Positions 44,481 through 57,126 of a stretch of 64,000 bases of DNA are shown here, piece after piece (the stretch's first letter is position 1; each line of letters begins with the position of its first letter). Source of the stretch: Leptidea sinapis (taxonomy: Eukaryota > Arthropoda > Insecta > Lepidoptera > Pieridae). The translations under genes and the position numbers were made by a program. Under the pieces are notes generated by a model. That model made no database searches, was not told the origin of the DNA, and saw only the letters and a program-made list of their open reading frames with translations. The DNA lies in NCBI RefSeq assembly GCF_905404315.1, contig NC_066265.1:28420501-28484500 (forward strand), read 5' to 3'.

Positions 44481-45000
44481 ATATATATATATATATATAT
44501 ATAACCGATTCCAGTTCATTTATTCGAGGAGTACAGACCCAAGAAGACAATAACGTGTCAGAGGAGAGAGATAAAATATTGGCAAAGTTTAATTTTATTT
44601 TGAATCCAGTGTCCCTTGCGCTCCATTCTTAAATTTAAACGGAGAGCATTATAAAATCCGTTCTCAAGTTACTCGATAAAGGGCGTAGGATCTTGTAGGT
44701 ATTCACACAGCTGAATTGTTTCCCTTCTTTTGTTGAATTATATATCAAACTTGATAAATGGCTTATGGATAGAACGTCTCTCAGTTTAAAGGCGGGCAGT
44801 AAATCTTTCCTATCACAGATCTACATTTGATTGATTTAAGGCACCCGAAGTTTATAAAAGGTGCGATATAAGAACTTGTGACTTATACTGATAGATAAAA
44901 TGAGTCGCGCTTCATTTAATATTAATGTTTAAGCTCTAAAGGCTTTCAATGGAGAACGTCATAGTGTGCGTTTGAACGAGGTCCATTGCAGCGATACGTT

Positions 45001-45180
45001 TATTTTGAATAGTGTGTAGTGTAATAGTGAATAGTGTTTTTGAAGTCGGTTGTTTATTTGTTATTTTATTTTTGGATTTTTTGTGAATTTGAAGTACACG
45101 AAGTAACAATTTGTCTAAAGATGTGTAGATATACTTAATTTTTCAATGCAACAATGAACGTAAGTGCTTTGCAATTTGAT
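45001..45180. repeat. Inverted partial copy of the 5840-5995 repeat
   Basis: Contains gaatagtgtttttgaagtcg, then gttgttattttatttttgga and aaagatgtgtagatatactt, finishing at gaacgtaagtgctt. It is the reverse complement of the junction between the accgacttc repeat and the foldback at 5966, so that junction is part of the mobile unit. Confidence 0.65.
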
Positions 45181-45280
45181 TACAGACAGAAATTCTGCGA
45201 CAGATCGCACCCTTATTGTTAGTCGTTAAGGAGATTGATCATCATATTCGACTACGACACCATAATTTAGTTATGGTAGA

Positions 45281-45790
45281 TTTTTTTTTTTTTTTTTGGA
45301 ATAGGAGGACAAATGAGCGTACGGGTCACCTGGTTTTAAGTGATCACCGCCGCCCACATTATCTCGTAACACCAGAGGAATCACAGTAGCTTGCGGGCCT
45401 TTAAGGATTGTTTAGTGCTAGAACATAAATGAAAGATGTTTGAACTTAAATGTATATATTAAAACTCTGACACATTATTAAAACACAATATTATGTGCAA
45501 TAACTAGTATGGCGTGCTTGAAGGTTTGATACGAAATGAATGAATGCTCGGACTTCGAGAGCCGAAGAACTGGTTCCGCGGCTTACGGATCGTATCATTC
45601 GTAGAGTGAACTATAAAATATGAACCACAGGCGGTAACAAGGAAGGTGTACGCGATTTTGATTCTACCCATGTCGTATCGTAACGGAAACACCGCACAAG
45701 GAAGCTCATTCCACAGTTTTGTAGTACGTGGAAGAAAGCTCCTTGAAAACTGCACTGTGGAGAACCACCACACATCCAGATGGTTTCTGA
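45281..45790 (-). mobile_element. L-B 3' end interrupted by ~225 bp
   Basis: The 3' UTR part (T-run, ggaataggaggacaaatgag to gcctttaaggat, 45281-45412) and the ORF part (aaggaaggtgtacgcgattt to ccacacatccagatgg, 45638-45790) are contiguous in other copies. The 225 bp between is unassigned; aagga flanks both sides and may be a target duplication. Beyond 45790 the reading frame continues into non-L-B sequence. Confidence 0.75.
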
Positions 45791-46195
45791 TTACGATTAT
45801 GCGACTTGTAGACACACTAGGATGAGGATAACGAACTGTTCCTCTACTGAAAACAGTACCAAAGGTAAAAGGAGTTATTTCCTGAACTAATGGGAAAATA
45901 AAATACAAAGTTAACTTATGTAGGTACTAAAATATATGAACAATGCGGAATTTAAGCACCGATACGCTTCAGCGCTTTGGCGCCTGTATATACCAATGTC
46001 GGAAATGAGGGCCGTAAATAAAAATTTGTTAGCATAACTAATAAGTATAAAGATGGTGGCAGTTAGCGTGTGTATTTCCCTCATGTTGATAACGTCTGCG
46101 TAAAAGCATGGGGCAGATCACCATGATGACGCGGCAAGAACTGCTTCATGCCGAGGACACATAAAAAGAAAAAGCAACATGGCGGTATTTTCTTT

Positions 46196-46638
46196 TATGA
46201 AAATAAGCTAACTAACTGATACGCCCTACCCATTACAATGCAGTACCGCTCTTGATTTTAGAAAAACCCAAAAATTCTGAGCGCACTACAATAATTGCGC
46301 TCGTCACTTTGAGACATAATATGTTAAGTCACATTTGCCCAGTAATTTGACTAGCTTCGGCGCCCTTCAGACCGAAATACAGATAGTTTACACATTAATT
46401 TGTATTTGGATGTTTATTAGTTGTTAGTTAATTAAAGTAAACTTTGTATTTATTAACTATAATTTGTGTAATATGTTTAGCATTTAATTTGTAATTAACT
46501 AATTACTTTATTACTGTAATTGGCTCACGCCGTTTTATTAAAGTATATAAATAAATTACTGCTTCACGGTACAAATAGGCGCCGTTGTGGTACCCAAAAT
46601 CTAGCCGGCATCCTGTGCAAAGGAGCCTCCCACTGGTA
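46196..46638 (-). mobile_element. S-A element interrupted by a 157 bp insertion
   Basis: Inverted S-A from its TTTATGAAAATAAG tail to ggagcctcccactggtaa. Bases 46398-46554 are foreign and flanked by ATTA. The insert ends aaagtatataaataa, like a retroposon tail. Confidence 0.8.
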
Positions 46639-46793
46639 AACATGGTGGTACTGAGCAGCTGGTTCCACATGGAGACCGGTATTGATCCGCACGAGCCTCC
46701 CCATTCGTTATGCTTTCAAGACGTGGCAGAAAAACGGTAATTTTTGTTCTCCGGTAGTCGTTACATGTAACTTATAACAATAATTATTGAATA

Positions 46794-47188
46794 CTAGCTG
46801 ACCCAGCAAAAGTTGCATTGCCATATAAAGCAATAAGAAAAATATAAATAATTAAAATGTTTGGGGTATAAAAAAAGATGACGACCTATTCTCAGACTTA
46901 CCAAATATTAAATTGTCATAAAATCTACCAACTATTATAGGCAGCTAAAATTAAGTTTGTTTTTTACTACTTATTTAGTTATTCATTTTAAACTATTCTT
47001 TCACTTTGATTTCTGAACGACGGGGCACATCAAAGGAAAAACAAAATTGTTGTATTTATTTAATTCCGAGCATTTTCATATTTATTCACATTTTAAACCT
47101 TCTCTGGACATCCACAAATAATTTAAGACCAAAATTAGCCAAATCGGTCCAGCCGTTCTCGAGTTTTAGCGAGACTAACGAACAGCAG
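46794..47188 (-). mobile_element. Helitron-like element H, inverted
   Basis: On the minus strand it starts near 47188 (gctgttcgttagtctcgct, actcgagaacggctggaccg) and ends in ...gctgggtcagctag at 46794. The block near 46860-46925 (tctgagaataggtcgtcatc on the element strand) resembles the element at 20190-20710, so it is a mosaic of the two Helitron-like types. Confidence 0.7.
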
Positions 47189-48787
47189 AACAAATGACAG
47201 CATTTCCAAAATCTATCGAACTCAGACAGTATCGGGTATGATAATAAGCTCAGCACTGCATTCAGCATTTGGTCAAAGCAATCCATCTGATACGATTACT
47301 TGACAATGCACACGATGACGATGCAACGCCTGCCGGATGCTAATTAGTTTAGTTTGGAACCACCGCCCAGCTCGCAACTAGCCGAGTTTGTGTAGACAAC
47401 AGTGGGCTGAACTCGAATATATTGTTATGTTTCGTTATTGGCACAGCGCTGATTACACCGATACACTGAATATTTAAAAAAAACTAATGATAATATGTTA
47501 CACGTAAATTTGAACAACACTTTACTTTTAGGTTACTTTCCAGCTGGCGAGGAAATCCTTAAATTGTAATGTCAATTTTTAATTTCACTGTCACAGTTCT
47601 GAGCATATCTATTTGGAACGCAGAGGAGCAATCTTTAGTCTAGGGTTCAGGGGTGTTTCAATGACGCGTTCAGGAAACATTTTTAACACATCGCCGAAAG
47701 TAGCATTATGGATTATATTCCGGACGCCGTATGTTAGTTAACACAGTTATCACGGTACTATCAAACTATATATCAGTAGAGCTGCTCGCAAATATTAGCG
47801 CCACACAATCTCGTAACTCGCCTCCCAGATACTAGAGCCATTCATCAAACTGTTAGCTCAACTTAGGTCATGATTGTCCCGTTCACAGTTCGTTTGTCTG
47901 TTGATTTAGATTTTCTGTATCTATTAATTTAGCAACCGTTTTACCCACTGTCCTGTCATCTTTATCTTACTTATCGTGTGTGTGTACTTATGTATGCACA
48001 CAAGACATTATACTTATTTGGCCTAAAAAAGCAAAAATTCTTAAAACTATGTATTACTCGTGCTATTCTACGTTTGTAGAAAGACCAATATGGTAAAAAT
48101 CTGGAAAAGATGGCTTTGACAATTAATTATTAAGTAGGTATCGAATACGGCTGTACGGGCTTGAAACCTTTGCAATCCTAATAATGGACGAAGAAACCAA
48201 AAAAAACGAATGCTGCAAACGTCAGAAAATTTTAGAAAACAACTTCACCCCGTTACATTTGTGTTAAATCTTCACTCGCACGCGCCTAAAGAAGTATAAC
48301 TTCACAAATACTAATTTGTGTTTAATTTTATATGAAGTCTCTTTTTAATTCCGGCGAAAAATTACCAGGCTTCAAACCAGACTGAATTACTAGCGTGATG
48401 TAATGCTATTTATAGTTGGTTAGTAGTTACAAAAACCGGTGCTTATCCTTCCACTGGTTTGTGCCACTACCAAATCTTGCTTTTTATTACAAATCTTGTA
48501 GAGTAACACAAATAGCTGAACTGCTAAGCTGAACATGTTAATACTGACATTTAATAAGTACTGACGAACTTATATAATCAAGTTATTTATTAAAAGTTAA
48601 TAATTAAAAACAATGGTGTGTTTATCAGAGAAAGTAAGTCTTTATAAAGCTCTGCATAGAAAAGAAGTCGTCTGGGGGCATGGTAGTGGCCCCCCCAAGT
48701 TAAACTTAATTAGCGGCTCATAATAATATTTTAGATATTATAATACCGTTTTTTTTAATGTACTTAATCGAGTTTTTGTAGATAGAT

Positions 48788-49154
48788 TCTTAATCTTAAT
48801 ATAGTATATAAATTACGTGACACGTTGTTTGTCCGCGATGGACTCCTAAACTAATGAACGGATTTTAATGGGGATTACTTCATGGAGCGTAGCTTGGTAC
48901 AACTTGAGAGATAGGATAGTTTTTATTTCGATTTGGGACCCATAATTATTTTTAGTTCCGATATTTGTTTTATATGAACATATTTCTATAAGAGATGATG
49001 ATATAACGCACGGCTTAGCAACAATTTACTTACAACGGCGGGGAGCATATTTACGAAATAATTCTTTATGTTATGAAATAATATTTTTGACAAATTCAAT
49101 AGAAAACAGTATTTTATATATTATGTACAGAAAAAAGTCTGTCGGGTCAGCTAG
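48788..49154 (+). mobile_element. Helitron-like element
   Basis: 367 bp from TCTTAATCTTAATATAGTAT to GTCTGTCGGGTCAGCTAG followed by T. The 3' third (cgaaataattctttatgtta, ttgacaaattcaatagaaaa) matches the H elements, while the 5' third (ggactcctaaactaatgaac) differs. This suggests recombination between Helitron families. Confidence 0.75.
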
Positions 49155-49696
49155 TATTTTTTAAATAATATAAACGACCAACCGTACAAGGTTCTCACAG
49201 CTGCTGTATCGTTACGAAGGAAAGGACGGCCTTATAATAATACAATAACTTAGCTCCACGTGTGACACGACGTCGCGGCCGACTGACCGACATAATATAC
49301 AACATAATGTATGTAATGGATATGAAGGTTCGTGTGCCATTCACTGTTTTGTCAAATTAAAGCAATTTAAAACCATGTCATTTGTTAAACTAACGCCAAG
49401 TACACACGCTAAGGGGTGGTCCCTTATTCTTCTACTGTATATTTGAAGCGCTATTAGAGATAAAGGCTTCGTTCATAAACTAGAATTAGCCAGAACTTTG
49501 AACAGAATATTAATTTTTTTCTTTTAATCTTTAAGATTAGTTCATATAACCAGACGCACACACAATTCTGTAATACTTAATTTTCAATTGCTATAACTTA
49601 CAATATTGTTTTTATTGTATACTAACCTCTAATTTGAAAACTTTACATTGGAATTTGATTGACACTGAGTTCTGAATGGCTCGGGTTTAGTTTAAG

Positions 49697-49986
49697 CAGT
49701 GGGAGGCTCCTTTGCACAGGATGCCGGCTAGTAGTCGATGCCGTGACGCAGTAATGTGTAAGCATTATTGTGTTTCGGTCTGAAGGGCGCAGTAGCTAGT
49801 GAAATTACTGGGCAAATGAGACTTAACATCTTATGTCTCAAGATGACGACCGCAGTTGTAGTGCCGCTCAAAATTTTTGAGTCTTTCAAGAATCCTGATC
49901 GGCACTGCATTGTAATGGGCTGAACGTATCAATTACCATCAGCTGAACGTCCTGCTTGTCTCGTCCTTTATTTTCATTTAAAAAAA
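49697..49986 (+). mobile_element. S-A SINE-like element
   Basis: Complete copy except for loss of the tatgggtaccacaacggcgc segment. gtgggaggctcctttgcaca start, TTATTTTCATTT-A(n) end. The hairpin stem is weakened by substitutions (gccgctcaaaat / cctgatcggcac). Confidence 0.9.
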
Positions 49987-50539
49987 GCAACAGTCGAGAA
50001 AATAAAAAGTTAATTATTACAATAATATGATGATCATCCATAATTCAACTCATTGAAGTGTCTCTCTCTTGTCGGTTTTCCAGCTATTCCGAGCCTGCCC
50101 ACATATCAAGGAACCTGTCAACTTTTATTACAGTTACGAGTATAACACCCGCATGTGTCAATTTAAACATTTACATAAAGGTATTGCAAGCCTATTATAG
50201 GTTTGATTTGTGGGAGATTTCGTTTATAGATTTATTATCACCGTTACATTCCGTGAGTACCTGGCATTTGACACATTTTCGACATGAAAAAAACCATGTG
50301 TATTGTTTATTGTATGGAAGGATACGTTTGTCAAACGGTATGTGATAAGATAAACCTTTTTGAGTTCAATACAAGTTCAATTAGACTCCATTCCTATTGA
50401 TTCTCTACCTATTGTTCCCATATGTGCTCGGGTGCACCCCAGGACCACTTCGAACAATTGAGCGAGTCCTATGTTCTAAATATCTACCACTAGATGTTTG
50501 CAGCTGAACTTAAACATCGTCATATCAACCACATCTGAT

Positions 50540-50795
50540 GACGACCTGTATAGCCGAGTGGTTAGCGATCCTACCTACTAAGCTAGAGGTCCCGGGTTCG
50601 AATCCCGGTAGGTACAAGCATTTATGTGATGAATATGGATGTTTGTTTCCGAGTCATGGATGTTTAAATGTATTTATGTATGTTTAAGTAACTATATTGT
50701 ATTAAATATATCGTTGTCTTGTTACCCTTAACACAAGCTATATATGCTTAACTTGGGGCAAGATAATTTGTGTAAAAAGTGTGTCAATATTATTA
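50540..50795 (+). mobile_element. S-T tRNA-derived SINE, longest copy
   Basis: gacgacctgtatagccgagt head with A box (tagccgagtgg) and perfect B box (ggttcgaatcc), tRNA-unrelated body, and a long 3' part (tcttgttacccttaacacaa, gcttaacttggggcaagata) that the other copies lack in part. It gives the best estimate of the full element length, about 250 bp. Confidence 0.85.
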
Positions 50796-51120
50796 TTAAC
50801 ATCTGTACATTCAGCACCACTATAGTACGATTTTCAAGAAAATTACTTTACGTACACATCAAACTGTGAAAAAAACTTAGTTCTGCGGTATTTTCAGGTT
50901 AAATCGATAATAAGGCCGGCCTGTTTCTGAGATTATTCTGGTGTTGCCAGATAAAATGTGCGGCGGCTACCACGCACGATTAAGATCGTTTGTATTCTTA
51001 TTCTTGTTAAAACTTAGTTGTTTTTATGTGAGATGAAGACAAATGAGCCACATGATAGTAAGTGACCACTCCAGCCCATTTTATGTTGTAACACTAGATA
51101 AATCACAAGAGCATTGTCGA
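50796..51120. mobile_element. Two diverged L-B 3' ends, tail to tail
   Basis: 50796-51015 resembles plus-strand L-B (gattttcaagaaaattactt, aaggccggcctgtttctgag, ggtgttgccagataaaatgt). 51030-51120 resembles the inverted 3' end (agatgaagacaaatgagcca, aagtgaccactcc, aacactagataaatcacaag). Both are much older than the other copies. Confidence 0.55.
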
Positions 51121-51269
51121 TATTATGAAGTGTCAAATTAACGTACATAGTATTAATGAAACCGTAGACAAATCAGTACGTGGCGGCTGGGAATCAAACG
51201 GAGGCTGCGAGGTGAGAGTCAACGGTTCAAACTATTGCGCCACCGAAGCTTTTATATTTATTTTTAAAT

Positions 51270-51662
51270 TTATAATTGCGTAGAGACGTCGCTTTATTGT
51301 GTGTCTTCTACCGCATTTATGACGGGGAGTGTTCCGAAGAGCTGTCTCACCTGATTCCTGCCACCGAATTCCGCCTTCGCACGTCACGCCACAAGTTAGG
51401 ATACCATCCCCACCATCTGGACGTGTGGCGGTGCTGCACAGTGCGGTTTTCAAGGAGCTTTCTTCCACGTACTACAAAGCTGTGGAATGAACTTCCTTGT
51501 GCGGTGTTTCCGGGACGATACGACATGGATACCTTCAAAAAAGCGCATATATCTTCCTTAAAGGCCGACTACGCGTGATTCCTCTGGTGTTGCAAGTGAA
51601 TGTGGGTGGCGGTGATCACTAAACACCCGTACGCTCGTTTTTCCTCATTTTCCATAAATTAC
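51270..51662 (+). mobile_element. L-B retrotransposon 3' fragment
   Basis: Clear copy with the frame for RRDVALLCVFYRIYDGECSE through LWNELPCAVFPGRYDMD and a 3' UTR ending ttccataaat; the A-run is short. Small deletions in the 3' UTR. Confidence 0.88.
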
Positions 51663-52023
51663 CATTTTTAGTTATCCCTTTAAATATATGATTGCTCCAT
51701 AATACCATTCCCTATTTACAGTAAAATATAACGAGCTCTTCGTGTAAGTCGCCCTTAACATCTTTATAAATATTGTAACATTTAATGAGTCGCTACATGC
51801 TTGTACCGTCCCGTGGTTGTACCGCACCGTTCACTGCGGTGTTTGTTGCGGCAGAACATGAAAACCTTTTTTAATTACGTCGTGATTGTTGTCTACCCGT
51901 GTCTTATATATCTTGCCTTACTTTTTGTTAAATTAAATACTTCTTTTTGAAAGGGACAAACATAGGAGATTTTGAAAAGTAACAAATTCCATTGAAACTT
52001 AAAGTGTGTGTGTGCACACATGA

Positions 52024-52333
52024 GATTAATGAGGAACGAGACGAGCAGGACGTTCAACTGATGGTAATTGATACGCCCTGCCCATTTACAATGCAGTGCC
52101 GGTCAGGATTCATGAAATCCCTCAAAAATTCTGAGCGCCACTACAATTGCGCTGGTTACCTTGAGACACTGGATGTTAAGTCTCATTTGCCCTGTAATTT
52201 CACTAGCTACGGTGCCGTTCAGATTGAAACACATTTATGTTTACACATTACTGCTTTACGGCAGTAATTGGCGCCTTAGTGGTACCCATGGTAATCTAGC
52301 CAGTATCGTGTGCAAAGGAGCCTCCCACTGTTA
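52024..52333 (-). mobile_element. S-A element, inverted, complete
   Basis: From gattaatgaggaacgagacg to ggagcctcccactgtta. It shares the variants cccatttacaatgcagtgcc and gtcaggattcatgaaa with the fragment at 58108-58263, so these two are probably of one subfamily. Confidence 0.88.
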
Positions 52334-52887
52334 AAATTTGTAATCTGAGTTGATAAAAAGGCCATTGTTTTGTGTCCGGTGCGCTTTAGTTAGTGTCTAT
52401 CTGTCTCGATATTTCTTGTAATGTCATCGTTATCAATTTGAAATTGTTTTTCACCATAAATCAGCTCGACGAAGGGTTAGCGTAAGTATTTATTTGCGGG
52501 AACATATCGCCGAGCGCGGGATATCGGTCTTATATCCGCAATACGTCCTGAGGGCGGACAGGGGTTGAGATTAATGCACGAAGAGCTAGGCTAGCGCCAA
52601 GAAATGTTGCCGACAATAACGGTTCGACTGAATGAGACGGACACATTTCGAGTTGCGACCATCCCTTCGAATCAGCTTTTTAAGCTTTGCATAGAAGTAA
52701 AAAATATTATTTCTATAGCCTGTTGATTATATATATACGTATATGCCTATACGTGTTAAATCCATATTTGGAAAGCAACTGTCGGACAAGTTTTTGAGTC
52801 AGGTACGAATCACTAGATTGCACCGCACAACCAAGAACTAATATATTTCAACTGAGCGATTGCAGAGCGATAAGTGCAGAAGGTTAT

Positions 52888-53208
52888 TAACGGCCGTTCC
52901 CAATATTCAGTCTATCTCTTACTTGAGATAAAAATCGTAACTATCGTTAACTTTTCTGTCCCAATAAACTTATCGACGGTAATTCACCTTATCCGTACAC
53001 GCTGTCTGTCAATGGGGCGACGCGGACGTATAGCCTAACAGCGATAGAAGTTTGTATGGAAATTGCAATTCACGCGTCCCAACATAAGGCGATAAGAATG
53101 ACTTATCGGGTATATTAGGACAGCTTCAGATTATTGACAGCCAATTACTGACAGTAGAAGGTAGTAATTTATCTCTATCTGTAGATAGTATATTGGGAAC
53201 GGCCGTTA
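52888..53208. mobile_element. Intact 321 bp TIR MITE
   Basis: Both ends read taacggccgttcccaatat inward: a TIR of 19 bp or more. The internal sequence has no ORF. It is the complete relative of the MITE split by the Tc1-like element at 18180-19972. The class is unknown. The flanks show no clear long target duplication. Confidence 0.85.
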
Positions 53209-54054
53209 GACTATTACCACGATCTTGAACTATCTAGAACATGGACTACTAAAAATATACTAAAAAACAACATAATAAATTAATCTATTTATCACATTAT
53301 AATTCCTCCCATTCTAATATGTGAAGAATTACGGTGTAAACGGAAGTAAATGTCCCAGTATCGAGGACTTCCCTCGTAAGCGAGAAGCTTATGTTATGAT
53401 GCTTGCAGGTCTAGAACAGAAATAAGTCGTATATCAAATGTGGTGTTTTCACCGTCATAATATAGGAAACTCCTATGTATTCCTATTCCTAACTCCGAGT
53501 GAAAACTTTCAACCGGGTCAAGGAATAGAACAAGCACGGAAGTCTCCCTCCGCAAAATCAATTAAAGAAATTGGTACTCTTGCGGTCATACAAAAAGGTG
53601 TAATTCAGATCACACAGCGTTACTAACCTACATTTTTATTCACCTAGAAGTTGCCTCTCTTTCTATCGCGTGACTCTTACCTCTTCTAGCGACATTAGGG
53701 TTGACTTCTTTAACTAAAACTGTACCTACTTAATATAACATAATATAGTAGCTATTTTTATAAAGCCATCCTATAAAAATAGCTCAGTATTTGTTGTCAA
53801 ACCTATATTAGTTGCAGATAGTAATGTATGCGTTGGAACACCACAACATAGTCAAACCTTCTAAGTACATAGGAAATAAATAGGTAGCTATCATGAATGG
53901 TAATTTCATTATAATAATAATCACTTTAAATTAGTTTGTTTCAGCATCTTAAGGACGCTTACAAAATTCAAATTGGGTTCGCAATCATTAAATGAATTTT
54001 CATTTATGTGTCTCAATTTTTAAAATATCGGTCGGATCAGTGAAGTAGGTAATA

Positions 54055-54219
54055 ATGAAGCTCGCGTGTGCGTCACTGCTCGTGAGTCCTTGCTGGCTGG
54101 CCTACTGTACAGAGTCCACCGTACGCCTGCCTGAGTACACTAGGATCACGTGTCTTCCCTATTCGAGCAGTGTCCAAGTAGTCATCCGAGTGTACTCCAA
54201 CAGTGGAAACCCCGCTTAA
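54055..54219 (+). CDS. Possible small secreted peptide or first exon, unproven
   Basis: A 54-codon frame starts ATG in a favourable context (taataATGA) and opens with MKLACASLLVSPCWLAYC, which looks like a signal peptide. It contains four Cys in total and ends at TAA. A GTGAGT lies right after codon nine, so it could instead be a first exon spliced there. The local sequence is less AT-rich. No homologue is recognised and no downstream exon is proved. Confidence 0.2.
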   Translation: MKLACASLLVSPCWLAYCTESTVRLPEYTRITCLPYSSSVQVVIRVYSNSGNPA

Positions 54220-55104
54220 GTGGTCACTAAATAAACCACACACTTTCGTTTAAGGAACAACATATTATATGAAAAAAGACATCTTACTTACACTAATTAT
54301 ATATTTAATTAGGTTTACTGTTTCAGTATGCAAATATTTACAGATCAGAACAAAGGGAGTTTGTCAATTTTTATCGTTTTATATGTATTTTTAATATTGC
54401 CATTACAGCTTATTTTTATGTAGTAACAAGTGATAGGGTGTAGCTACTACGGTTGTAGCTACGAGCTACGGTACAAGAGACGTAGCAGGTGTTTTGTTCT
54501 TTAGTAAAGAGGACGGATGCTTTGGCGAATATTTATAGCAAAATTTACTTTATTTATTAGCAATTTTATTTATCTGAGTGCCCCACAAATCACTGTTTGG
54601 GCGTTTCTGACATTTATAAGTGGAACTTTTTATTAAAGTGCTCTCGACTGCTCATTCAAAGCAATTCTTGCACAACTTTTTAATGTTTATTGTGAAATGA
54701 CCTTTATTAAATTGAATCGTAGATTACAATAAAACATGTTTTTTGTCTGTGGTACCAATTTGATTGCTTCTTTTCGTCTGTTTAATATTCATGTAAATTA
54801 TTTCAAATACGGAAATCATAAAAGAGTCTGAAGGTATTGAGAGGCTCAAATTTACACCATCATCATTCAAAAGTAATGTTACGTTAAATATCAAACTCGT
54901 TTAAAATCTATTTCATTATTGCTGTATTTGAACCACCGTTAATATAAATTCATTCAAATGTTTCCAACCATTTAATGAGTCACTTGAAAAATTTCGATGC
55001 GAGAGCTCCATTTGGAACATTAAATAAATTGATTTGAAACAAAACGTTACACTGCGAGCGTAGAGCGGCCAGTAAGCCTGCACTCAGTGTAATGAATATG
55101 GCCC

Positions 55105-55105
55105 G

Positions 55106-55133
<28 letters not shown>
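55105..55133. repeat. (GA)n microsatellite
   Basis: About 14 uninterrupted GA dinucleotides between gcccg and aactgacagcg. The SLSLSL-type ORF on the minus strand is an artefact of it. Confidence 0.97.
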
Positions 55134-55136
<3 letters not shown>

Positions 55137-55344
55137 TGACAGCGACACTGAATCCTGCCCCATCCCCGTCGTGGTGCACGACATAGCTGTATTATATTCA
55201 CTTCAAATAACAAGATCAATCAATCAGATCAAATCATTATTGGTGACGACACTGCTCACTGTTTTCTATTACAAGGTGGATTACGTGGATTCATTTATTT
55301 AGAATGTTAGTAAACTAAATTTGTTTACACTATGTTTTCATTTT

Positions 55345-55745
55345 ATTTTATGAAATGTTAAAATTAAAAGAATACTGGCTCAAACACAACTTTAAAAAAT
55401 GTATACATGCCATAGAAAGTGTTCAAAATAAATTTATTAAAAGATTAAATTATAAGTTTCTAAATTGTAATAATCCTCAATTAAATTATCTATCTTTACA
55501 ACAGATGACAACAAATATTACATGACTTAATTGATTCCAATCGTATTTTAAGTAACATTAAACTTAACTATCCAAAACATTATACACGTTCTATAGATAC
55601 ATTCTTTATCCCTGTTTGTAGAACAAATTATACTATCAATTGTTTTATTATAACATCATTTTTCATAGCTATCGAACATTTGCTAATAAAATTAAAGAAT
55701 ATCTTAAACATCTTTAAAATATGTCCAACTGACAAATTTTATTAC
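55345..55745 (+). mobile_element. Decayed non-LTR C-terminal relic
   Basis: Conceptual frames give FKKCIHAIESVQNKFIKRLN and LNYLSLQQ, later YTRSIDTFFIPVCRTNY and FANKIKEYLKH. This is the style of LINE ORF ends (QxKFxRRLxYK; RTNYxxNS). It is extremely AT-rich and broken. Family not named. Confidence 0.5.
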
Positions 55746-56884
55746 TTTTGTTTCATTTGTATTTTTGTGTACTTTTTTCGCCTTATGTTTTAATTGTATA
55801 TCAAATCATCATGTCTTGAATTATATTCACTCCTAATTTGTTTATATTTAACTGGAAACCTTATGGGCTTGTGTAATATAAATTATGTGTTACAATGTGT
55901 ACATAAGCTGTTGGTAGTAAAAAACATATCTAATAAAATAATTGTAAATTAGTTATAGTTTCTATTATAATATTAGGGCAGAGCGGGAAACTTGAACAGG
56001 ATTATGTTTAATGAAGTATAATGACGAAATAAGAACCTTTTTCATTTAAGAGACCTTAGTGGTTTATTTTTCCCTACATTTCCATCAAAAAACTTCATAG
56101 ATTACTTGTTTTTAGAGACGAAATTTAGATAACCATCACAAAAGTCAGATGGCTCAGTTAGTCAGAATATTTTTAATATTGATATGATCGCTTTAAGATG
56201 TTGTTAGGTTAGCTAATAATGTAATAATTTTAGAGAGAAGGACCCTTTTGTAGCGATTAAATAAATTGACAGATTTGGTATAACTCGTATATCACAACTA
56301 ATAACGGTAGAAGAACTGAGTTGCAAGACTTGGTTTTTTTTAACAAGTTATGTTTTTGATGGCATTTCTTATACATTAGTCACAACATGTATCTACGAAT
56401 TCCTAGATAAAACACCAAAGAGAATTTTTTACCGGGTGTATTATTAATTGCTCTTGGTTTTAATTAATTAAATAGTATTATTAGTAATTTTTGAAGACAA
56501 TATATATTAGTATTTATTTGGCATAACTGGCGGCGGCCATTTTTGTTTAACAACGTGAACATTATTGAGTGAAATTTTAATTTAAATAAATTTATGAAAT
56601 CATAAGATCACATTATAACGTGTCCACTATAGTAAAAATAATATAAAGAATTTAATTGAAGTATTTTTATTTTGACGCGTCTAGCATAAAGTTACAATTT
56701 CTCGTATAAAACCGCATTGTGAAGATCGAGCCACACATTAAGATGATGTCGATGGTATTTACAATTACAGAGTCCGAGGCGAGGAGTGGCGGGCACTTGT
56801 TTGATTATCATTGAACCCACCAATTTATTTTGCTTAACTTTGGATTTCAAGAGGATTCTTATTTATGAGAAAAAAATATAAAAA

Positions 56885-57040
56885 CATCAAAGCATACAAC
56901 TGATGGTAAATAATACTCCCTGTGCAATACAGTGCAGTACCGCTCATGCTTCTTGAACCCAAAGAAAAATGTTAAATCTCACCAGCACAGTAATGTAAAC
57001 TATCTGAGTCGTTCTTCAAACCGAAACTCAAAAGTGTCGT
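56885..57040 (-). mobile_element. S-A-like remnant, inverted
   Basis: Recognisable only in pieces: aactgatggtaaataatact, caatacagtgcagtaccgct, atgcttcttgaacccaaa, ttcaaaccgaaactcaaaag. Roughly half the element is deleted. Confidence 0.5.
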
Positions 57041-57126
57041 CACATTAAGGCATAAAAGGTATTTATTTTCCCAAAAGTCCTTGTTTCCTTTAGAATTCAT
57101 ATTGATGTCATTTCTAATATACTATT

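Noticed and set aside
45504..45908. 134-residue ORF as host protein
   Set aside because: Contains the L-B LWNELPCAVFP block, with unrelated sequence on either side.
48670..48705. gggggc/gcccccc hairpin as a terminator or regulatory RNA
   Set aside because: Short isolated stem in probable repeat debris; no transcription context.
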